A stretch of DNA of 64,000 nt from Pectinophora gossypiella. Lineage: Eukaryota > Arthropoda > Insecta > Lepidoptera > Gelechiidae. The translations under genes were made by a program, and so were the position numbers. Location of the stretch: positions 248,001-312,000 of the forward strand of contig NW_026063242.1 in the NCBI RefSeq assembly GCF_024362695.1, in the 5' to 3' direction. The notes beneath the pieces were generated by a model. That model saw only the letters and a program-made list of their open reading frames with translations. It was not told the origin of the DNA and did no database searches. Below, piece after piece: positions 9,164 through 17,262 of this stretch; positions within the stretch are counted from its first letter, which is position 1; every line of letters begins with the position of its first letter.

Positions 9164-11066
9164 CCTCTCACCAGGTACCTTACGCCGGCAGGTTACAATA
9201 TTATTTACATGAATGGCAAGAGATCACAACCGACATAACTATACTTTCTTGGTTAGAAGGGTATAAACTACCGTTTACCACGACTCCATACCGTCATGAT
9301 AGCCCTAGTACATTTCCTAAGTCTATTCAAGAAGGACGAGATTTTACTAAATCAATCACTACTTTGTTAAACATTGGCGCAATTTCAAAATGTCATCATG
9401 AAGATGGAGAATTCGTTTCTAGCATATTTTTAGTACCTAAACCGAATGGTGACCAGAGATTTATTCTGAATTTAAAGTGTTTGAATAAATTCATTAAAAC
9501 TGTACATTTTAAAATGGAAGATTATAGGACCGCGTCAAAATTGATTACAAAACAATGTTACGTGGCATCGATAGACTTAATGGACGCATATTTTTTAGTT
9601 CCTATCCACAAATTTCATCGCAAGTACTTACGCTTCCTATACAATGACACACTGTATGAATTTAATTGCTTACCATTCGGCTTATGTACAGCACCATATA
9701 CGTATTCACAAAATTGTTAAAGCCTGTAATGGAGTTTTTAAGGTCACGTAATATGCTCTCTGTAATCTACCTTGACGACATCTTTTGTATAGGGCGAACA
9801 TACACAGAGTGTGCAAATAACATTCATAACACTAAAACATTATTAGAAAATTTAGGCTTTATACTAAATTTCAAGAAAAGCTGTCTTATACCAAAAACAC
9901 AATGCAAGTTTTTAGGTTTTATTTTTGATTCTAGCAATATGGCTTTAAAACTTCCTGAAGAAAAGAAAATTAAAATAAAGGAAACTATGACCTCTGTTAT
10001 AAATACGCGTAGATGTAAACTTCGTGAATTCGCCAGATTATTAGGACTTTTAGTGTCAGTCTGCCCTGCTGTTCAGTATTCATGGCTGTATACAAAAGAT
10101 TTCGAACACTTTAAATATTTTTGTTTACTTAAAAATCCCAGCTATGAGCAAAAAGTAGAATTACCAGATTATTTAAAAAATGATATGTTATGGTGGGTAA
10201 ACCACATAGATGAAGGTTTTACTTCCTTATATCCTAAAGTTTATCAATTAGAAATATTTTCAGACGCCTCCTCCACAGGATGGGGTGCTTATTGTGACAA
10301 AGGGGAATGCTTTGGATATTGGAAGGATGTAGAAAAGTTCAGGCATATCAATGAATTGGAAATGAAAGCTGCATTTTTCGGTTTAAAATGTTTTACCAAG
10401 CAACTTAGCAACTGTAATATCTTACTGCGAATCGATAATGTCACAGCGATATCCTGCATAAATAGAATGGGCAGCATTCAGTACCGACATCTAAATAAAA
10501 TTTCTAGAGAAATTTGGCAATGGTGCGAATATCGCAGAATAACTATTTTTGCATCCTACATCAATACAAAAGATAACCAATTAGCAGATTCTTTATCACG
10601 TAAAAAATTTAATGATATAGAATGGGAATTAAACGATTATGCTTTTAATGAAATAATAAAAGAATTCCAAATTCCTGATGTAGATTTGTTCGCGAGCAGA
10701 AACAATGCTAAATGTCCAGTTTATGTGACATGGAAAAATGATCCAGAGGCCTGCGCCATTGATGCATTTACAATACCATGGAAAAATAAGTTGTTTTACG
10801 CATTCCCACCATTTGCGCTAATTCCAAAAATGTTACAAAAAGTTATCAGCGACGAGACTGAAGTAATTGTAGTAGTCCCATACTGGCCTTCTCAACCGTG
10901 GTACCCAGTATTTCAAAAACTGATAGTTACTAAATCAATTATTTTTGACCCAGATATAAACTTGTTAACATCTCCTTTCAGAACGAGCCACAATCTGCAC
11001 AAGACCCTCAGATTGGCTGCCGCGAAGCTTTCAGGCAAGCTTTACTTAGGAAAGGTGTGTCAATAA
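8968..11066 (+). CDS. DIRS ORF2: reverse transcriptase, RNase H, methyltransferase-like region
   Basis: Open in frame 1 from 8968 to a stop at 9718-9720, then continuing in frame 3 to 11066. The frame-1 part has the DIRS RT entry region (YYLHEWQEI, SIFLVPKPNGDQRFILN) and the LPFGLCTAPY block. The remainder has VIYLDDIFCI (catalytic YLDD), RNase H (IFSDASSTGWGAYC, NELEMKAAFFGL, RIDNVTAI, NQLADSLSR) and the post-RNase H block VDLFASRNNAKCPVYVTW / FYAFPPFALI / PYWPSQPWYP typical of DIRS methyltransferase-like domains. The single lesion is two extra bases within TATACGTATTC near 9700. Expression probably depends on the -1 site at 8989. Confidence 0.88.
8989..8995 (+). promoter_or_regulatory. Candidate -1 ribosomal frameshift site (T TTA AAC)
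   Basis: ORF1 codons here are CGT TTA AAC. The heptamer X XXY YYZ is therefore in exact phase, and a slip to TTT AAA enters the ORF2 frame, which is open from 8968 onward. The ORF1/ORF2 overlap is 8968-9163. A GC-rich stretch follows, but I could not settle on a single stem-loop or pseudoknot. Confidence 0.6.
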
Positions 11067-11995
11067 GATCCACAGAAATAATGTTAGCCTCACTGTCAAA
11101 CTCTACTTATAAACAATACGATGGGTGTATTAAACAATGGGTACTATATTGTAATACAAACAATTTAGATTACACTAAAGCGTCAGTTCCTAAAATTTTA
11201 AATTTTTTAACACACAATTTTGATCAAGGTGCTAAGTATGGTACTCTAAATTCTTGCAAATCAGCTCTGGCTTTAATTTTAGGTAATATTCTTGAAGATG
11301 AACGCATAAAACGCTTTATGAAAGGGGTTTTCAAACTACGACCAACAAAGCCTAGATATGCCGTTACCTGGGACCCAAATGTAGTTCTTAACTATTTAGC
11401 ACAAAAGTGGCCTAACGAAGATCTCAGCTTGGAAACCATTTCAAAAAAGACGTTAACTTTGTTGGCATTAGTGACTGCGCACCGTGTACAGACGTTCTCC
11501 CTAATTCAATTGAACAATATTAAAATACAATCTCCTAATGACATTACTATAAGGATCCCAGATATTATAAAGACATCGAAACCTAATTCTTATCAACCAA
11601 TTTTACGTTTACCTTACTATCCTGCGCGTCCAGAAATCTGTCCAGCTCGTTGTTTGGAAGAATACATAAATAAAACACAATCGCTCCGTAAAAATCACAG
11701 TTATTTATTTATCAGTTCTAGACGACCATATTCAAAACTATCACCACAAACACTCAGTCGTTGGATTAAAGATGTTCTTAGTAGTAGCGGTATAGATACT
11801 TCAGTATTTAATGCTCACAGTACACGGCACGCAGCCACATCTTCTGCTAATAAACTTGGTGTAAGCATAGACTTGATCAGGAGCACCGCTGGTTGGTCTA
11901 ATTCATCTTCAGTGTTCGCAAAATTTTATGATAGAACTATTGTTCCAGATCCTAACCAGTTCGCAAATTCCATTCTGTCTTCAGAGCACCTGTAA
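11057..11995 (+). CDS. DIRS tyrosine recombinase
   Basis: 312 residues from a GTG; the first ATG is at 11081, and the frame is open upstream to about 10953, overlapping the end of ORF2 by roughly 114 nt. Those upstream codons (REAFRQALLRKG) look conserved, so initiation may lie before the first ATG or use the overlap. The catalytic set is complete: Arg143 (HRVQT), His254 and Arg257 (HSTRHA), Trp280 (AGW) and Tyr291 (FYDRT). The enzyme would integrate the circular cDNA of the element without an integrase and without target duplication. No lesions were seen. Confidence 0.92.
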   Translation: MSIRSTEIMLASLSNSTYKQYDGCIKQWVLYCNTNNLDYTKASVPKILNFLTHNFDQGAKYGTLNSCKSALALILGNILEDERIKRFMKGVFKLRPTKPRYAVTWDPNVVLNYLAQKWPNEDLSLETISKKTLTLLALVTAHRVQTFSLIQLNNIKIQSPNDITIRIPDIIKTSKPNSYQPILRLPYYPARPEICPARCLEEYINKTQSLRKNHSYLFISSRRPYSKLSPQTLSRWIKDVLSSSGIDTSVFNAHSTRHAATSSANKLGVSIDLIRSTAGWSNSSSVFAKFYDRTIVPDPNQFANSILSSEHL

Positions 11996-12171
11996 CAATA
12001 ACAAACATTAATTAGAACTATCTACTACGATTATGCATGTCAAACGTTAAATTATTTTTGTTATTAAATAAAAGTTATGAAACAACACTTACCTTAGTTC
12101 CTTTCTTTTTGAGTAATTTTATCACCTTTCCAGTATTGAAGAGTGATTATTTCACATTTTTCTCTGAACAT

Positions 12172-12291
12172 CTACACTATGTTAACAATAAATCGCAAAG
12201 AATGAAGCTGCGAAACATAATTGAAAGTCAAACGAACTTGTAAGTGAAGTTCGATGACAATTATGTGAGCAGCTTCATTCGACGCGATTTA
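12172..12291 (+). repeat. DIRS internal complementary region (ICR)
   Basis: The left half (to about 12221) is the reverse complement of the left outer end up to ATTATGTTTCGC at 7631. The right half is the reverse complement of the right outer end down to GACTTTCAATT. The two halves meet at AATT, matching the sequence a circular junction would have. In the DIRS model this region templates completion of the cDNA ends. Confidence 0.9.
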
Positions 12292-12418
12292 TACACACCC
12301 TCCCTAAAGCAAAGGAAGCATTAAGTATATGTACACACTTAGTTAACAAACTTAAAAGAAATGAAGAAAAACCCACCCTAGTTTGTAAATAAAATGTGAA
12401 ATAAATTACTTTAAACAA

Positions 12419-12560
12419 AATGAAGAAAATGTGCGAACGACAGGAAAAACCAGTACTCAGTGTTGCCATATATCGTTTTTTAAATCCTACTATATCTCTA
12501 AAAATCCGTGCAAGGCTGATGCGTGGGGGCATAACTACACTATGTTAACAATAAATCGCG
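12419..12560 (+). repeat. DIRS right inverted terminal repeat
   Basis: 142 bp, the reverse complement of 7656-7796, followed by the unique outer end that runs to about 12624. Confidence 0.9.
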
Positions 12561-12624
12561 TCGAATGAAGCTGCTCACATAATTGTCATCGAACTTCACT
12601 TACAAGTTCGTTTGACTTTCAATT

Positions 12625-12885
12625 TCATCTACCTATAATATCACCTTCATCAATATAACAAAAGCTGACAATGGGGTAATATGAACAAAGAGCTGACCTT
12701 CCTCTACTTTGTATAACCCGCCGGCTATCGTGAATTCTCGGTTTGGCTTCCCCACGACTCTTCCGCTAAGCCTAACATATCAATTAATCACAACATCAGT
12801 ACGAGCTCTGATAATCGCCTCTCCACTCAATCTTGCGCATGAAGCGGAGACGACCTTTACACTCGCAGTATCACCACTACCACCG
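12625..12885 (-). other. Element A, decayed protease-to-RT linker
   Basis: Joins directly to 7630 when the DIRS element is removed; on the minus strand the rejoined region reads NRVQIVNHI then SPTDLVGEHLG before the RT blocks. Several stops; no intact ORF. Confidence 0.5.
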
Positions 12886-13430
12886 TTAGCAAAAGGATTC
12901 ATCATCATAATAAAACCTCAATTCGTTGGCATTCTTGAATACCAGCACCTGCTTCTGTTCGGTGAAGGACTGTCCTACTAATATGGGACAATTGAGCAGA
13001 TTACTGTCAACCACGTGACACAAAACATCCGCACTAACACCGTCGATGCATAAATTAACCTGTGTCCTGCCCATGGACAAAATAAAATCACTACCAAAAC
13101 TTTTAGTGGAGTCGGGGGTTGATCACAAGTCTACCCCAAAATCAGTGTCGTTGTTTGTTTTATGAGCGAAACTTCGCTACCGAAATCTATAAACGATATC
13201 ATAGAGGTGTCATTTACCCTAACTGTATTGAAATATTTTGAGCCCGACTTAGAGGTAAGTATGCGCATGATTTTAGGAATGTTACCTAGATTATCACGGT
13301 TTTCAAAAAAAAAGGGACTCTGCAAGTTTCCATTTTATGACCGAACCTACGACATCCTGTACATTGGACCAGAGGTTTGGGGCATTTAAGATACGGGTAA
13401 CCTTTTTCCCTACAGTTAAAGCAAAATAAT
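12886..13430 (-). pseudogene. Element A gag zinc knuckles and protease, broken
   Basis: From high to low coordinate: two knuckles near 13425-13310 (CFNCREKGYPYLKC, in which the histidine is replaced by tyrosine, and CTGCRRFGHKMETC), then the aspartic protease with FIDFGSEVSLI in place of the usual D-[ST]-G, then the C-terminal protease part (GRTQVNLCIDGV... CPILVGQSF). Frames change between pieces. The DFG active-site triplet is shared with element G, so it may be a family trait, not damage. Confidence 0.7.
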
Positions 13431-13571
13431 TTGTAACTTGAATTTTTTTTTTTGAAGTCTTAATTGATTTATCCCTATTGTCATTATTACTTCCCGCTGT
13501 GGATTCAGTCGACTACTTTGTTTTATTAAAATGAAAGCGATCGGGCGGCGGTTGGTTCTCCTTATTACTCA

Positions 13572-13952
13572 TCAGAAAATGGAGTTGATCAGGCTGCGTA
13601 CATGGTAACGCTTATCGCTGGATCTAATTGTCTTGTCACTTAATCCGTGGATAATGCAGTCCACGGCTCGTTTCCCTTCGATGTCACACCGGTTCACGAT
13701 GGCTAATTCTTCATAATAATAAACCTCTAGCGGTTCACCAAACCTACTCTTTCGCCTAAGCGTATCCTCCAGGGATTGGCCATAATCATGTTCAAAAGGA
13801 AATGCGTCTAACCACTTTTGCTGCCATTCTGCCCAGCTGTACAAAATAGAATTGAAGCTTTCATACCAAACTTTGGCCAACTCCTGCAGTTTCTGCATTG
13901 CGAAGTGGATAACGGTTGTTCTCATCCCATCCGTAAACAGTGGCACACTCAT
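13572..13952 (-). pseudogene. Element A gag capsid-like region
   Basis: 126 residues of a Ty3/gypsy gag: TTVIHFAMQKL, AKVWYESF, WAEWQQKWLDAFPFEHDYGQ, YYYEELAIVNRCDI and the closing VDCIIHGLSDKTIR. It aligns piece by piece with the gag of element G (63123-63584). It is separated from its own N-terminal part by a frameshift around 13980-14069. Confidence 0.8.
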
Positions 13953-14068
13953 TAACTTTCTTTAACCAAGTATCAATCTTTTGACTTTTCGATGAGGGTC
14001 CAAATTCGGGTAACATGGTTCATAATACTACTGGAAGGATGTGATGTGGCGACTGCTGTCGGATTAGG

Positions 14069-14605
14069 TTAAGATCTTAAGTTAACTAATGATTCAACAA
14101 TATTAAGAACATCTTTAGATGAAAATGTAGGGCTATCTGACCTTTCTATTCCCTTAGCTGCCGACGAACGTCGCACCTCCTGCCCTTCGCCGCGACGTCG
14201 TTGGCTGTGTCGCTCGTTGTGCCGACGCGTGAAGCGACGTCTCTCTCCGGCTGTACTCCCGGCTCTCTCTCCGGCTGCGCTCCCGGCTTGTATCGGCTCG
14301 GCTCGGCTCGGCTCGGCTCGGCTCGGCTCGGCTCGGCTCGGCTCGGCTCGGCTCGGCTCGGCTCGGCTCGTCTCGGCTCGTCTCGGCTCGGCTCGGCTCG
14401 TCTCGGCTCGGCTCGGCTCGTCTCGGCTCGTCTCGGCTCGGCTCGGCTCGTCTCGGCTCGTCTCATCTCGGCTCGTCTCGGCTCGTCTCGGCTCGGCTCG
14501 GCTCGTCTCGGCTCGTCTCGGCTCGTCTCGGCTCGGCTCGGCTCGGCTCGGCTCGTCTCGGCTCGTCAGTCGTCTTCGTGGAACGATCTCGTCTTCAAGA
14601 GGCAT
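14069..14605 (-). pseudogene. Element A gag N-terminus with expanded pentanucleotide
   Basis: Reads MPLEDEIVPRRRLTSRDEP, then about 85 residues of SRAEP/RRAET pentapeptides from the GAGCC/GAGAC repeat. It then becomes an ordinary basic segment ending in SDSPTFSSKDVLNIV, which matches element G gag (RIDSPTFTSKDVIDIL). The repeat is open in every frame, so its coding status rests on the conserved C-terminal motif. A stop at 14069-14071 cuts the frame from the capsid part. Confidence 0.55.
14289..14565. repeat. (GGCTC/GTCTC)n pentanucleotide satellite
   Basis: Roughly 55 tandem 5-bp units, CGGCT and CGTCT variants interspersed; the left third is pure CGGCT while the rest alternates. The array produces long spurious ORFs on both strands. 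Confidence 0.95.
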
Positions 14606-14737
14606 AATCTGGAACTCGAAAACATTGGAACATGTAAATATTCTTCAGATAACCCTATATGTATATATCTATACAGATATATTTCCAAAGTAAAATATCT
14701 CAAAAACGGTGTATCCTGATTAACACATATGGATACC

Positions 14738-14750
14738 ATCCCACTTCTGA
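14738..14750 (-). promoter_or_regulatory. Element A primer-binding site (tRNA-Leu)
   Basis: Two bases inside the 5' LTR the minus strand reads TCAGAAGTGGGAT, complementary to the 3' arm of tRNA-Leu (…ATCCCACTTCTGA) but offset from the terminal CCA by about five bases. Confidence 0.6.
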
Positions 14751-14752
14751 AA

Positions 14753-15076
14753 TGTAATAAGACCACGGTAACATGATCATTAACTAACATACGGATACCT
14801 GGATATACATAAAGCTGCCTCAGGTACATGCTCTATAAATAAAACAACCATTGAAATAATAAATAATAAGTATATTGGTTACTTACTCTAAATTTCCAAA
14901 ACGCACGCGTGCTCAAACACAAGTGTACACGTGTTCAAAATGGTACGTCTGCCTTCGATGCGTGCTCGAATCAAAAGAACCCCAATGAAAGACAAACACG
15001 CCTTTTTATACCCTTTCTCCTAGTGTTGCCATATAAAGGCAACACAAATTCGCACAAAATTACAGAAAACCTAACA
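14753..15076 (-). repeat. Element A 5' LTR
   Basis: 324-bp partner of 3827-4150, apparently identical. Confidence 0.8.
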
Positions 15077-15625
15077 TTGTGTCGGCTCTGGTACTCTTAG
15101 CTTTACCTGCAAGAATGGCACATATTAACGTGGAGCACACAAATACACACACATTGCACATAGAAGGAGGAATAAATCACAGGTACTTACAAAAATAGTT
15201 ATGCATGCTAATGAGTGACGTCACGGACGTTGTGTTTATATGTGGAACGTCCTATCGCTGCGACTTTTAAAAATACTTAAAATCACCACGAGAGCGCGTT
15301 AACTACTTAGATACATAAAGTAGCCTCCAGTGAGCAATATATATTGTGGGATAAGTGTGCAGTGCTAAGACTACTGTATAAAACCTAAAATAAAATACGG
15401 CCCGGACAAGTGAGGAAAAAAGTGTACCCACATATAAAAATATAAACAATACACAGTGTTAAATATCATTTATTTTCAATAGTTAAAATCAATAAATTGG
15501 TAATTAAACAAAGTAAAAAAAAGGAAACAGAATTACAACATATATAAACACTTAAGTACACAAAAGTAAACGCCATCTAGTGGAACTACAGAGATCTAGC
15601 GTAACATTAATCGATCGAGTTAAAA
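15077..15625 (+). other. 5' flank/UTR of the CR1-like element
   Basis: Non-coding and AT-rich, leading into ORF1. The exact 5' end of the element is not evident; it may start close to the element A LTR. Confidence 0.4.
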
Positions 15626-16762
15626 ATGCCAGTGAAGTGCAGTGCGTGTTGCAAGTATATGTCGGTTATAGAGGGCATTGTTTGTCCCAGTTGTAAGGAG
15701 TCAAACCACAGATCGTGTGTAAACATACCTAAGGATGCTCAAGTGCACAGCTCCTGGCTATGTCCGAGTTGTAAAGCCAGGCTGCCAACGAGGAATGAAA
15801 ATAGCACGCCCTTTCGTGGTATGAGTGCCGCCTACGTGTTGGACGCCTCCATGTCCGAGCCGACGGTTGTCACCCAGCCAGCCAGCATAGAGCTGGATGA
15901 TACTGCTGGCATGCTTAACAACACAGCGATTGACAATACAGTGGCGTGCGGGGGGCCGGAGCCCGACCTGTCTACAGAATTGCGGCAGTTCCGGGAGGAG
16001 ATGCGGCGGACTCGAGAGGAGTTCCGCGCATTCCGCCAGGACATGCAGGATCTGCGTGCCCTGGTGTCCTCATGTGACACACGGCTTAGCAAGCTGGAGA
16101 CTAGGGTCGACGAAATGGAGCGGATTGCGGGTATGGGCGGAGACGGAGCCCACGGTGAGCTCATCGGTATGCTGGAGAGCACAGTCGCCCAGCTGAGGCA
16201 GGATCTCGATGATCGTGATCAGGAGCTACTCCTGAACGACATCGAGATCTCAGGAGTCCCCGAGGAGAATGGAGAGAGCGTCGCCCACCTCGTTACGGCG
16301 TGCGCCGCGAAGCTCGGCGTGACGGTCGACGAACGTGACATTGTTAGGTGTATGCGTGTGGGTGGGCGGCGCGCGGGGAGCGAGGGCAAGCCGCGCCCGC
16401 GCAACATCGCCGTGCGCCTCGCCCGCCGCTCCACTCGTGACCGGTTCCTCCATGAAGCGCGCGTGCGGCGCACCGCCACCACGGAGGGAACGGGCCTACG
16501 CTCTGAGCCTCGGCGATTTTATGTAAACGAGCGGCTCACAAAAAACAATCGAATGCTGTTCGGCCGAGCGCGTAAATTAGCTAGCTCTTTAAGTTGGCGG
16601 TATGTATGGACGCGTGACGGCAAAATTTTCACCCGCCGAGACCAGGGCGATCCGGTAAACCGGATTAGGTCGGAAAAAGACCTAGTTAGTGTTTTTGGTC
16701 CGGCGCGCGTTCGTCCTGCTCCCGCAGCTGGCGAGAGCAATGTACTTATTGATACGATATAA
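15626..16762 (+). CDS. CR1-like ORF1: PHD finger, coiled coil, FP-like C-terminus
   Basis: 378 residues from ATG 15626. Residues 5-48 form a PHD-type zinc finger (CSACCKY, CPSCKES-H, WLCPSC). Residues about 110-205 are a heptad-rich coiled coil (LRQFREEMRRTREEFRAF..., TVAQLRQDLDDRD). DIEISGVPEE opens an RRM-like/baculovirus-FP-like domain, and the tail (YVNERLTKNNRMLFGRARKL, YVWTRDGKIF) resembles the conserved FP C-terminal domain found in insect transposon ORF1 proteins. It would act as a nucleic-acid chaperone in the RNP. GC content in the middle is far higher than in the surrounding sequence. No lesions. Confidence 0.8.
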   Translation: MPVKCSACCKYMSVIEGIVCPSCKESNHRSCVNIPKDAQVHSSWLCPSCKARLPTRNENSTPFRGMSAAYVLDASMSEPTVVTQPASIELDDTAGMLNNTAIDNTVACGGPEPDLSTELRQFREEMRRTREEFRAFRQDMQDLRALVSSCDTRLSKLETRVDEMERIAGMGGDGAHGELIGMLESTVAQLRQDLDDRDQELLLNDIEISGVPEENGESVAHLVTACAAKLGVTVDERDIVRCMRVGGRRAGSEGKPRPRNIAVRLARRSTRDRFLHEARVRRTATTEGTGLRSEPRRFYVNERLTKNNRMLFGRARKLASSLSWRYVWTRDGKIFTRRDQGDPVNRIRSEKDLVSVFGPARVRPAPAAGESNVLIDTI

Positions 16763-17262
16763 TAATGTTATACCTTTCATTGCACCGTATCTCTATCCTT
16801 GTCTGTTGTTTACACTGTGTTTGTTTCTATCGATGTTCTGCGTTATCAAAATGTATGTTTGCTACGTCATGCGGCTTGGTCATTTGTGGTGGAATGCGAA
16901 AATCGTTACTAAAAGGTATGTTTATGTAGTGTACGGTGTCATATTACGTATAATAAATTATATTACAAACAAACAGTTACACATGATTAGTATATTCCAT
17001 TTCGATTCCAGTATTTCATTATTAATCACTATATTAACAAAACACCTTCGAAAATGTATACGTTATATCATGAGTACATTTTCATTCTTAGGTAATATAT
17101 TATCACATAAACACCAACATGCACACATACCTAAACATTACTTTACAACGCTATTAAAACAATATAATTTGATTGGCACAAATGATTATGTCATGGAAAA
17201 ATCTTGCAATTCATACTTTTCAATTTTTAATTCAATACTAATACAATACTTTAAGATAACAT
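16763..17262 (+). other. Inter-ORF region with a 198-codon open frame
   Basis: About 500 bp of AT-rich sequence between ORF1 and ORF2. A third frame stays open from 16689 to 17285, overlapping both neighbours, with a first ATG near 16741. The translation has one strong hydrophobic segment (CLLFTLCLFLSMFCVI) and a basic tail. I do not recognise it; it may be chance in AT-rich DNA. Confidence 0.3.

Larger units (their letters stand above)
7631..12624 (+). mobile_element. DIRS-type tyrosine-recombinase retrotransposon
   Basis: About 4,994 bp, inserted in element A. It has inverted terminal repeats (7656-7796 and 12419-12560), unique outer ends, and an internal complementary region at 12172-12291 that joins the complements of both outer ends. 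Genes in order are gag-like ORF1, RT/RNase H/methyltransferase-like ORF2 and a tyrosine recombinase. The integrase-free layout, YR and ICR are diagnostic of DIRS. Comparing the ICR with the two ends gives a shared ATT core. Removing one copy restores the flanks as AACTCT-ATT-TCATCT with no target duplication, as expected for recombinase-mediated integration of a circle. Confidence 0.93.
3827..15076 (-). mobile_element. Ty3/gypsy element A, interrupted by a DIRS element
   Basis: LTRs at 14753-15076 (5') and 3827-4150 (3') frame a minus-strand gag-PR-RT-RH-IN series whose order is correct on both sides of the nested DIRS element (7631-12624). The coding parts are full of stops and frameshifts even though the LTRs are identical. 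Its gag, IN and acidic pol tail resemble element G near the right edge, so the two belong to one family. Confidence 0.8.

Noticed and set aside
9700..9720. Reading the break in DIRS ORF2 as a second programmed frameshift
   Set aside because: No slippery sequence at TATACGTATTC, and the shift would split the RT palm; a two-base insertion is simpler.
14201..14719. Long plus-strand ORFs (LGSARLGSAR...) over the GGCTC array
   Set aside because: The pentanucleotide is stop-free in every frame on both strands; no conserved protein segment flanks it on the plus strand.
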